From DATLZM01 sp035559315 (GTDB taxonomy: Bacteria; Actinomycetota; UBA4738; HRBIN12), in the NCBI GenBank assembly GCA_035559315.1, contig DATMBJ010000252.1:1-17377 (forward strand): a DNA stretch of 17,377 nt, given 5' to 3'. The position numbers and the translations under genes were made by a program. Shown here one piece after another: positions 1-5,693 of this stretch. The first letter of the stretch is position 1. Each line of letters starts with the position of its first letter. The notes under the pieces were generated by a model that was given only the letters and a program-made list of their open reading frames with translations, was not told where the DNA came from and searched no databases.

Positions 1-522
1 GGGGAGGAGCTCCTCGCCTGCGCCCAGGCCGGGGTCCCGGTCGAGGTGGTGCCCGGCGTCACCGCGGCCGTGGCCGCGTCCGCCGCCGCCGGGATCCCGC
101 TCACCCACCGGGGCCTGGCTCGGAGCTTCGCCGTGGTCACCGCGAGCACGGCCGACGGGAGCGAGCCCGACTGGGCCGCGCTCGCCCGGGCGGCCGACAC
201 GCTCGTGGTGCTGATGGGGGCCGCCCGGCTCCCGGAGGTCTGCCGGGCCCTGGTCGCGGCGGGCCGCCCGGCCGACGAGCCCGCCGCCGTCGTCGAGGCC
301 GCCACCACCCCGGCCGAGAGGACCGTCGTCGGGACCCTCGCCACCCTCCCCGACCTCGCTCGCGCGGTCCGGCTCGGCGCCCCCGCCACGCTCGTGGTCG
401 GGGCGGTCGTGGCCCTGGCCGGGGAGGTCGCGGGCCTCCGGGCTCAGGCGTCGAGGAGCGGGAGCAGCTCCACGAGCGAGCCGATCGTGGGCCCCTCCCA
501 GGGCTCATCGTCGGGACGGTAG
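1..522 (+). CDS. cobA: Uroporphyrinogen-III C-methyltransferase (SUMT), C-terminal part
   Basis: This is the C-terminal 173 residues of a SAM-dependent tetrapyrrole methylase; the N-terminus lies before the window. SUMT methylates uroporphyrinogen III at C2 and C7 to give precorrin-2, the branch point to sirohaem and cobalamin, in the cytoplasm. Visible family motifs are VEVVPGVTAAVAASAAAGIP (visible residues 13-32), THRG (35-38), the TLVVLMG strand (67-73) and the ERTVVGTL strand (106-113). These match the second half of SUMT rather than CbiF or CobM, but with half the protein missing a related precorrin methylase cannot be excluded. The domain seems to end near visible residue 148. The last 25 or so residues (SRSGSSSTSEPIVGPSQGSS and on) are low in complexity and are read from DNA that is also the 3' end of the opposing HAD gene, a 79-base convergent overlap. 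A fusion with HemD cannot be judged from here. Confidence 0.82.
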   Translation, partial: GEELLACAQAGVPVEVVPGVTAAVAASAAAGIPLTHRGLARSFAVVTASTADGSEPDWAALARAADTLVVLMGAARLPEVCRALVAAGRPADEPAAVVEAATTPAERTVVGTLATLPDLARAVRLGAPATLVVGAVVALAGEVAGLRAQASRSGSSSTSEPIVGPSQGSSSGR

Positions 523-1148
523 AACTCGCCCTCGCGCTCGGCCGGGTCCCGCAGGCGGACGACCCGCATCCCCACCGCCCGGGCCCCCGAGAGCTCGCCG
601 TAGCTCCCGTCGCCCACGTACAGGCACGCGGGGGGCGGGACCCCCAGCCGCTCGCACGCGAGCCGGTAGATCGCCGGGTCCGGCTTCCGAAGACCCACCT
701 CGCAGGAGAACACCTCGACGTCGATCCAGCGCGCGAGCGGGGAGGCCCGCCAGCGGGGCGGGGTGTCCGGCGCGCACATGCTCACGAGGGCGGACCGCAG
801 GCCCCGGGCCTTCACCGCCCGCAGGGCATCCTCGGCCCCCGGCATCGGCTCCCACGCCTCGTCGTAGAACCGCCGGCGGACCTCGAGGGCCCGGGCCACG
901 GCCTCCTCGGAGGGACGGGCGCCGATCCGCGCGCAGATGGCCCGGAGGTTCCGCTCGATGTCCCCGAGCCCGCCGGTCTGGCGCTCGACCGAGGTGGCGC
1001 GCCAGGCGGCCCGGAACGCGCCCTCGTCCACCCCCAGGGCCTCCGCGGTCGCCCGGAACCACCGGTCCCACTCGGCGTGGCGGAACTCCCGGACCAGGGT
1101 CCCGAAGAGGTCGAACACGACCGCCCGCACGGCCCGCCGCGGGCTCAC
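444..1148 (-). CDS. HAD-superfamily hydrolase, dehalogenase-like (DLFGT motif)
   Basis: A 234-residue cytoplasmic HAD hydrolase. Motif I is VVFDLFGTLV with the nucleophile Asp13. Motif II is LVSM (Ser123), motif III is VGLRKPDP (Lys155) and motif IV is YVGDGSYGELSGA (Asp180). A helical cap lies between residues 20 and 105. The second motif I position is Phe15, not the Asp that HAD phosphatases use as general acid. This is the arrangement seen in 2-haloacid dehalogenases and many uncharacterised HAD proteins, so a classical phosphatase role is doubtful and the substrate is unknown. The GTG start at 1148 overlaps the TGA of the upstream acetyltransferase as GTGA, giving translational coupling, and it places motif I at the usual distance from the N-terminus. 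A longer open frame runs upstream, but it is an antisense-like shadow of the acetyltransferase gene. Last gene of the acyl-CoA ligase operon. Confidence 0.85.
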   Translation of the reverse strand: MSPRRAVRAVVFDLFGTLVREFRHAEWDRWFRATAEALGVDEGAFRAAWRATSVERQTGGLGDIERNLRAICARIGARPSEEAVARALEVRRRFYDEAWEPMPGAEDALRAVKARGLRSALVSMCAPDTPPRWRASPLARWIDVEVFSCEVGLRKPDPAIYRLACERLGVPPPACLYVGDGSYGELSGARAVGMRVVRLRDPAEREGEFYRPDDEPWEGPTIGSLVELLPLLDA

Positions 1149-1684
1149 AGGTAGGCGCCGCCCCCCGGCCACTCGTGCTCGAGGAGCCCGTACACCACGA
1201 GGTCCACGTAGCCCCGCGACGTCCGCCCGGCCTCGCGCCGCACCCCCTCCGGCCGGAACCCGAGCCGCTCCGGGATGGCCCGGCTCCGCTCGTTGTCCGG
1301 GGCGACCTCGATCTCGATCCGGTGGAGCCCGAGCTCGCGGAACCCGTGGTCGATGAGCCGCCGGCAGGCCGCGGTCACGAGCCCCCGCCCCTCGTGGGCC
1401 GAGCCGATCCAGTAGCCGATCTCCCCGCACACCCCGAAGGGATCCCGGCGGAGCCCGATCCCCCCGACCGGCCGGCCCCCGACGAAGATCCCCAGGCGCT
1501 CCAGCGGATCCTCGGTGCCCGAGATCCAGGCCCGCTCGTCGTCCACCGACCTGACGACCTCGACCCACCCGAGCCATGCCCCCAGTCGCGCCCGCTCGGC
1601 GTCCACGACCCGGAAGAGCTCATCCGCGTCGGCCGGCTCCAGGGGGCGGACCTCGGCGCCCCCGAGGTCCCAGCGGACGGTCAC
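1145..1684 (-). CDS. GNAT-family N-acetyltransferase (RimJ/RimL type)
   Basis: A 179-residue acetyltransferase that would transfer an acetyl group from acetyl-CoA to an amine. The RimJ/RimL pattern is clear: VRPLEPADADELF near the N-terminus (12-24), GEIGYWIGSAHEGRGL (87-102) carrying the pyrophosphate-binding HEGRGL loop, then HRIEIEVAPDNERS (121-134) and ERLGFRPEG (139-147). RimJ/RimL enzymes acetylate ribosomal protein N-termini, but actinobacterial paralogues act on small amines, antibiotics or other proteins, so the acceptor is unknown. The GTG start overlaps the TGA of the acyl-CoA ligase (GTGA), and its own TGA overlaps the GTG of the HAD gene in the same way. The three genes therefore look like one translationally coupled operon. 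Length is normal for the family and no key part is missing. Confidence 0.88.
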   Translation of the reverse strand: MTVRWDLGGAEVRPLEPADADELFRVVDAERARLGAWLGWVEVVRSVDDERAWISGTEDPLERLGIFVGGRPVGGIGLRRDPFGVCGEIGYWIGSAHEGRGLVTAACRRLIDHGFRELGLHRIEIEVAPDNERSRAIPERLGFRPEGVRREAGRTSRGYVDLVVYGLLEHEWPGGGAYL

Positions 1685-3399
1685 GAGGCGGCCCGGGCCT
1701 TCTTCCGCTCCTCCTCGAGCAGGACCCGGCGGAGGACCTTCCCGATCATCGTCTCGGGGAGGGAGTCCCGGAACTCGACGAACCTCGGCACCCGGTACGC
1801 GGCGAGCCCCTGGGCGGGGTCCCGCGCCCAGGCGATGATCTCCTCCGCGGTGGCCGTCTCCCCGGGCTTCAGCACCACGAACGCCTTCACGGCCTCGCCG
1901 GTGACCTCGTCGGGCACCCCGATCACCGCCACCTTCTGGACCTTGGGGTGGCGGTGGAGCACCTGCTCGACCTCGGTCGGGTAGACGTTGAACCCGGAGA
2001 CGATGATCATCTCCTTGATCCGGTCGACGATCTGGAAGTAGCCCTCCTCGTCCATCCGGGCCACGTCGCCCGTGTGGCACCAGCCGTTCCGGATCACGAG
2101 GGCGGTCTCCTCCGGCCGGTTCCAGTACCCCAGCATGACCTGGGGGCCGCGGATGCAGAGCTCCCCCTCCCGGCCCACCGGGACGACCCGGTCGGGGTCC
2201 TCCAGGTCCACGATCTTGCAGTCGGTGTCGGGGAGGGGCAGCCCGATCGACCCCTCCTTCGCCCGCCCGTAGATCGGGTTGGCGTGGGTGACCGGGGAGC
2301 ACTCGGTGAGCCCGTACCCCTCGACCAGACGGGCGCCGCCGGTCACCTCCCGGAACCGCTCGGCCACGGCGAGCGGGAGCGGCGCCGCCCCCGAGAGGCA
2401 CGCCTTGATCGAGCGGAGGTCGTACTTCCGGGTCTCGGGGGCCTCGTTCAGCGCGTGGTACAGCCGCGGCACCCCGGGGAAGAGCGTGGGCTTCTCCTTC
2501 TGGATCTGCTGGAGGACCATGTGCAGGTCGAACCGGGGGACCAGGATCATCTTCGCCGCCCGGTAGACCGAGAGGTTCATGCACACGGTCATGCCGTAGG
2601 AGTGGAAGAAGGGCAGGACGCACATCATGGCGTCGGTGCCGTCCCCGAGGTCGGGGAACCAGGCCGCGCACTGCCGGGCGTTCGCCACCAGGTTGAAGTG
2701 GGAGAGCACCGCGGCCTTGGCGAGGCCGGTCGTCCCGCCGGTGTAGATGAACCCCGCCGGGTCGGTCCTGGGCTCGACCTCGGCCACCGGCGGGGTCGGC
2801 CCCGCCTCCCGGAGCAGCCGCTTCCACCACCGCACCGGCGCTCCCTTCGGCACCGGCGGCCACGGCTTCCCCTCGTGCCGCGCGTCGCGGCGGAGCTTGA
2901 GCGGCGCGAGGAGGTTCAGCGGGAACGGCATGTAGTCGGTGAGCTTGGTGACCACGACCTCGGGGTTGCCCACGTCGCGGCGGACCGCGGCCACGTTCGG
3001 GTAGAGCTGGTCCAGCACGACCACGACCTTGCAGCCCGCGTCCCGGAGCTGGTGGGCGAGCTCCCGCTGGGTGTACAGGGGGTTGTTGCCCACCACGATC
3101 GCGCCGAGGCGGAGCGTCGCGTAGTAGGCGATCACGTACTGGGGCGAGTTGGGCAGGACCAGCCCCACCCGGTCGCCCTTGCGGATCCCGAGCCCCGCGA
3201 GGACCGCGGAGAACCGCTCGGTCTCGGCCAGGAGCTCGCGGTAGGAGAGGTGCCGGCCGAACCACGCGATCGCCGGCTTCGACGGGTGCCGCTCGGCGGC
3301 GCCGGCGAGCATGGAGAAGGCCGAGACCTCCGGGTAGGGCTCCACCGTGCGGGGCACCCCCTCCGGGTAATGCGCGAACCAGGGCCGGTGCTCGGTCAT
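1681..3399 (-). CDS. Long-chain fatty acid--CoA ligase (FadD-like AMP-forming ligase)
   Basis: A 572-residue ANL-superfamily adenylate-forming enzyme that would activate a fatty acid with ATP and join it to CoA. All core motifs are intact: the phosphate-binding loop YTGGTTGLAK (219-228), the adenine-binding GYGLTECSP (361-369), TGDVARMDEEGYF (443-455), the hinge DRIKEMIIVSG (459-469) and the C-terminal catalytic lysine in GKVLRR (Lys554). YTGGTTG, PFFHSYGMT (263-271) and overall length fit FadD-type long- or medium-chain ligases better than acetyl-CoA synthetase or NRPS adenylation domains; chain length cannot be read from sequence. ATG 3399 is preferred because MTEHRPWFAHYPEGVP is a typical FadD N-terminus and a promoter sits just upstream (3409-3438). 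The frame stays open further upstream into divergent DNA, but that stretch is Gly/Arg/Pro-rich and unlike the family. First gene of the three-gene operon. Confidence 0.93.
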   Translation of the reverse strand: MTEHRPWFAHYPEGVPRTVEPYPEVSAFSMLAGAAERHPSKPAIAWFGRHLSYRELLAETERFSAVLAGLGIRKGDRVGLVLPNSPQYVIAYYATLRLGAIVVGNNPLYTQRELAHQLRDAGCKVVVVLDQLYPNVAAVRRDVGNPEVVVTKLTDYMPFPLNLLAPLKLRRDARHEGKPWPPVPKGAPVRWWKRLLREAGPTPPVAEVEPRTDPAGFIYTGGTTGLAKAAVLSHFNLVANARQCAAWFPDLGDGTDAMMCVLPFFHSYGMTVCMNLSVYRAAKMILVPRFDLHMVLQQIQKEKPTLFPGVPRLYHALNEAPETRKYDLRSIKACLSGAAPLPLAVAERFREVTGGARLVEGYGLTECSPVTHANPIYGRAKEGSIGLPLPDTDCKIVDLEDPDRVVPVGREGELCIRGPQVMLGYWNRPEETALVIRNGWCHTGDVARMDEEGYFQIVDRIKEMIIVSGFNVYPTEVEQVLHRHPKVQKVAVIGVPDEVTGEAVKAFVVLKPGETATAEEIIAWARDPAQGLAAYRVPRFVEFRDSLPETMIGKVLRRVLLEEERKKARAAS

Positions 3400-3408
3400 C
3401 CCGGGGGA

Positions 3409-3438
3409 ATCATCCCATCCCCGCCCACCCGCGCTCAA
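3409..3438 (-). promoter_or_regulatory. Putative sigma70-type promoter of the acyl-CoA ligase operon
   Basis: On the minus strand TTGAGC (3433-3438) and GATGAT (3409-3414) are separated by 18 bases and stand nine bases before the ATG at 3399. The spacing fits a primary sigma factor promoter. The transcript would have almost no leader, which agrees with the absence of a Shine-Dalgarno sequence. Position and match are seen; activity is inferred. Confidence 0.45.
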
Positions 3439-3513
3439 CGCCGGCGGCCCCCCGGGCCGCCGCGTCCCGACCCCGCGCCCGCCCCGGACCGGACGCCGTG
3501 CTCCGCGGACCGG

Positions 3514-3519
3514 TACCAT
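3514..3519 (+). promoter_or_regulatory. Putative -10 box (TACCAT) for leaderless crgA transcript
   Basis: TACCAT lies six bases before the GTG of crgA. The expected transcription start would fall on or next to the start codon, and there is no Shine-Dalgarno sequence. No good -35 is visible. It follows the same pattern as several other starts in the window. Confidence 0.4.
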
Positions 3520-3525
3520 CCCCGC

Positions 3526-3777
3526 GTGCCGGAGTCCAGATCCAAGCGCCGGCCGCCGAAGCGGCGGTACCAGGTCGAAGGGCCGCGGAAGCGCAGGCCT
3601 CGGGCGAGCCCCCGGTGGTGGGGCTGGGCGGTGCTCACCGTCATGGGCGCCGGCGTGGCCGTCGTGGTCCTGAACTACATGGGGCTGATGCCCGGAAGCA
3701 GCCCCAGCAACGGCTACCTGTGGCTCGGCCTGGGCCTGATCGCGCTGGGGTTCCTCGGCGCGACCCAGTGGCGCTGA
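3526..3777 (+). CDS. crgA: Cell division protein CrgA
   Basis: An 83-residue membrane protein of the actinobacterial CrgA family. In mycobacteria CrgA helps to recruit FtsI and FtsQ to the septum; in Streptomyces it controls septation. The basic N-terminus (PESRSKRRPPKRRYQVEG) faces the cytoplasm. A first membrane span is at about 34-52 (WGWAVLTVMGAGVAVVVLN), a short loop YMGLMPGSSPSNGYL follows, and a second span at about 66-80 ends in ATQWR. The LNYMG, the Asn-Gly-Tyr-Leu entry to the second helix and the terminal WR are hallmark positions of the family. GTG 3526 gives the typical short basic N-terminus; the frame is open far upstream only as a shadow of the acyl-CoA ligase. The usual neighbours (pknAB, pbpA, rodA) are not here. 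Just downstream lies a cluster of DnaA-box-like sequences. Confidence 0.88.
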   Translation: MPESRSKRRPPKRRYQVEGPRKRRPRASPRWWGWAVLTVMGAGVAVVVLNYMGLMPGSSPSNGYLWLGLGLIALGFLGATQWR

Positions 3778-3800
3778 CCCGGCGGATGACATCCGTGTGA

Positions 3801-3933
3801 TCTTCCACAGCTCGTTCCACACCTGTGGAGAACGGGCTGTGGAGAACCTGAGGACGGGCCGCCTCGGAGATGCCTGCGGGCTGTGGAAAACGGGCCCTCG
3901 GCGGAGGGGAAGCGGTGGACGGGCTGTGGAGAG
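3801..3933. other. Cluster of DnaA-box-like 9-mers (candidate origin or DnaA-binding region)
   Basis: The convergent gap between crgA and the next gene contains six TCCACA/TGTGGA cores in 133 bases. They are TCTTCCACA (3801-3809) and CGTTCCACA (3813-3821), then, in the opposite orientation, TGTGGAGAA (3824-3832), TGTGGAGAA (3838-3846), TGTGGAAAA (3882-3890) and TGTGGAGAG (3925-3933). Read on the other strand, three of the latter are TTCTCCACA, TTCTCCACA and TTTTCCACA, each one base from TTATCCACA. GGGC precedes three of the four and follows two. The two middle cores form an inverted repeat (TCCACA-cc-TGTGGA) that could also act as a small hairpin. Both flanking genes point into the gap, so promoter control is unlikely. 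No AT-rich unwinding element is visible in the gap, and dnaA, dnaN and rpmH are not in the window. Confidence 0.5.
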
Positions 3934-3954
3934 CCCCCGGCGTCAGACGCCCGC

Positions 3955-4233
3955 CTACCCCGGGGGACGGCGGACGACCCGCATCGGCTCCCCGCAGTGG
4001 CGGGGGATCTGCAGCTCACCGAGCCGGGTGATCCGGAACTCCGTCCCGCACTCCCCGCAGACCAGGAACACGTCCAGGTCCTCGACGTCCTCGGGCTCGG
4101 CCGGCCCGCCCGGCCGCGCGCCGCCGCCGAGCGATCGCAGGATGCCGATCCCCACCCTCCAGATCCCGAAGCCCAGGGCCACGGCGACCAGGACCCGGAC
4201 CCAGGTCGGCAGCGCCTCGAGGATCCCCTCCAC
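3955..4233 (-). CDS. Small single-span membrane protein with C-terminal zinc-ribbon-like motif
   Basis: A 92-residue protein that I do not recognise as a named family. The N-terminus EGILEALPTWVRVLVAVALG leads into one hydrophobic span (about 9-30). An acidic, Gly/Pro-rich linker follows (GGARPGGPAEPEDVEDLDVF). The C-terminal module is CGECGTEFRITRLGE, then RHCGEPM, giving Cys-x2-Cys and a single later Cys with a nearby His, as in FmdB-like or other short zinc ribbons. It is probably membrane-anchored with a cytoplasmic metal-binding tail. I chose the GTG at 4233 because a TACGGT -10-like box stands six bases before it. A GTG at 4251 in the same frame would add six residues. The gene converges on crgA across the DnaA-box-like cluster and is divergent from the dehydrogenase gene. 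Confidence 0.7.
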   Translation of the reverse strand: MEGILEALPTWVRVLVAVALGFGIWRVGIGILRSLGGGARPGGPAEPEDVEDLDVFLVCGECGTEFRITRLGELQIPRHCGEPMRVVRRPPG

Positions 4234-4239
4234 GGCCCC

Positions 4240-4245
4240 ACCGTA
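4240..4245 (-). promoter_or_regulatory. Putative -10 box (TACGGT) for the zinc-ribbon membrane protein
   Basis: TACGGT on the minus strand lies six bases before the GTG at 4233, the same geometry as at crgA. It decides in favour of this start over the upstream GTG at 4251. No clear -35 is seen. Confidence 0.35.
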
Positions 4246-4332
4246 GCGCACCGCGGGCTGGGGGACCCCCTCGGCCGGAGGGCCCGCCTGGCCTGGTCCG
4301 AACGGCGGTCGCGCGGCCGGCCCCGCCTGGGG

Positions 4333-4361
4333 CAGAATGGGTGCCGGCGCGACGCGGAGGG
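4333..4361 (+). promoter_or_regulatory. Putative -10 box and ribosome-binding site of the dehydrogenase gene
   Basis: CAGAAT (4333-4338) resembles a -10 element, and GGAGGG (4356-4361) is a Shine-Dalgarno sequence eight bases before the ATG at 4370. The ribosome-binding site makes 4370 the likely start. An in-frame ATG at 4337 overlaps the -10 box and has no ribosome-binding site. Confidence 0.5.
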
Positions 4362-4369
4362 TGTCGAAG

Positions 4370-5602
4370 ATGGGTGCGTTCGAGGCGGTTCGCGGGTTCT
4401 TCCAGGGCTCGGCCGAGCGGCTCGGCCTGGAGCCGGAGATGCGGGAGATGCTCTCCCGCCCCTACCGGGAGCTGACGGTGCAGGTCCGGGTCCCGATGGA
4501 CGACGGGTCGCTCGCCGTGTTCCCCGGCTACCGGGTCCAGTACAACGGGGCCCGCGGGCCCTACAAGGGCGGCGTCCGGTTCCATCCCCAGGTCACGCTG
4601 GACGAGATCCGGTGCTTCGCGGCCCTCATGACCTGGAAGACGGCGCTCCTGGACCTCCCGTTCGGCGGGGGGAAGGGCGGGGTCCGGGTGGACCCCAAGC
4701 TGCTCTCGGAGGCCGAGCTCGAGCGGCTCTCGCGGCGCTTCATGCACGCCGTGGGCCACCTGGTCGGGCCGACGCGGGACGTGATGGCGCCGGACGTGAA
4801 CACCGACGCCCGGGTGATGGGCTGGATGTTCGACCAGTACAGCCGCCACGTCGGGTGGCACCCCGAGATCATCACGGGGAAGCCGCTGGCGCTCGGCGGG
4901 TCCCTGGGGCGGGACGCGGCCACCGGGCGCGGGGCGCTGGTCTGCCTCGACCGCCTGGTGCGGGAGTGGGGCTGGAAGCGCGAGGACACCCGGGTGATCG
5001 TCCAGGGCTTCGGGAACGCCGGGTCGTGGTTCGCCCGCCTGGCCGACGAGTGGGGGTACCGGGTCATCGGGATCTCCGACAGCAAGGGCGCGGTCGTGAA
5101 CCCCGACGGTCTCGAGCCCCACATGGTGCTCGCCCACAAGCGGGAGTCGGGGAGCGTGGCCGGCTTCTACGGCGGCGACACGCTCGAGAGCGACGAGCTC
5201 CTCGGCATGGAGGCCGACGTGATCGTCCCCGCGGCGCTCGAGGAGTCGATCCGGGCCGACAACGTGGACCGGATCCGCGCCAAGGTGATCCTGGAGGTCG
5301 CGAACTACCCGGTCACCCCCGAGGCGGAGCGGGTGCTCCTCGACCGCGGGATCACGGTGGTCCCCGACATCCTCTCCTCGGCCGGCGGCGTCGTCGTCTC
5401 CTACCTGGAGTGGGCCCAGAACACCCAGCACGAGCGGTGGCGCGAGCAGGAGGTCAACGACCGGCTCGCGGAGATGATGACCGCCGCGACCGAGGCCGTG
5501 ATGACCCGCTCCGAGCGCTACGAGGTGACGCTCCGCGAGGCCGCCTACGACATCGCGGTGGCCCGGGTGGCGGAGGCGGAGCGGGCGCGCGGGTACTGGT
5601 AG
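4370..5602 (+). CDS. Glu/Leu/Phe/Val dehydrogenase (glutamate dehydrogenase-like)
   Basis: A 410-residue amino-acid dehydrogenase of the hexameric glutamate dehydrogenase type, which interconverts an L-amino acid and its 2-oxo acid plus ammonia with NAD(P). The dimerisation and substrate domain carries GPYKGGVRFHP (63-73), MTWKTALLDLPFGGGKGG (87-104, catalytic lysine 102) and MAPDVNTD (139-146). The GGSLGRDAATGRG segment (176-188) follows, then the Rossmann motif GFGNAG (213-218) with GISDSKG (234-240). Two usually constant loops differ. The common ANGPT reads ANYPV (311-315), and NAGG before VVVSYLEW reads SSAGG (336-340). Length and the remaining motifs are normal, so it should be active, but glutamate specificity is less certain than family membership. 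Monocistronic; converges on the S9 hydrolase gene. Confidence 0.9.
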   Translation: MGAFEAVRGFFQGSAERLGLEPEMREMLSRPYRELTVQVRVPMDDGSLAVFPGYRVQYNGARGPYKGGVRFHPQVTLDEIRCFAALMTWKTALLDLPFGGGKGGVRVDPKLLSEAELERLSRRFMHAVGHLVGPTRDVMAPDVNTDARVMGWMFDQYSRHVGWHPEIITGKPLALGGSLGRDAATGRGALVCLDRLVREWGWKREDTRVIVQGFGNAGSWFARLADEWGYRVIGISDSKGAVVNPDGLEPHMVLAHKRESGSVAGFYGGDTLESDELLGMEADVIVPAALEESIRADNVDRIRAKVILEVANYPVTPEAERVLLDRGITVVPDILSSAGGVVVSYLEWAQNTQHERWREQEVNDRLAEMMTAATEAVMTRSERYEVTLREAAYDIAVARVAEAERARGYW

Positions 5603-5653
5603 GCGCACGGGCGCCCGGGGACCGACGAGGGCGGGCGCTCCCCGTTCCTCGTG

Positions 5654-5677
5654 GCCGGCGACGGAGACGGCGCCGGC
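5654..5677. terminator. Possible bidirectional terminator hairpin
   Basis: GCCGGCG (5654-5660) and CGCCGGC (5671-5677) can pair around a 10-base loop in the 91-base gap between the convergent dehydrogenase and S9 hydrolase genes. There is no U-tract, as is common in very G+C-rich actinobacteria. In DNA this rich in G and C, such pairing is easily found by chance. Confidence 0.3.
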
Positions 5678-5693
5678 GTGCGCGGCCGCCGGC

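Noticed and set aside
1576..3777. A 733-codon + strand open frame ending at the crgA stop
   Set aside because: Only its last 83 codons, from GTG 3526, are crgA. The rest is antisense to the acyl-CoA ligase and acetyltransferase genes and reads as low-complexity shadow.
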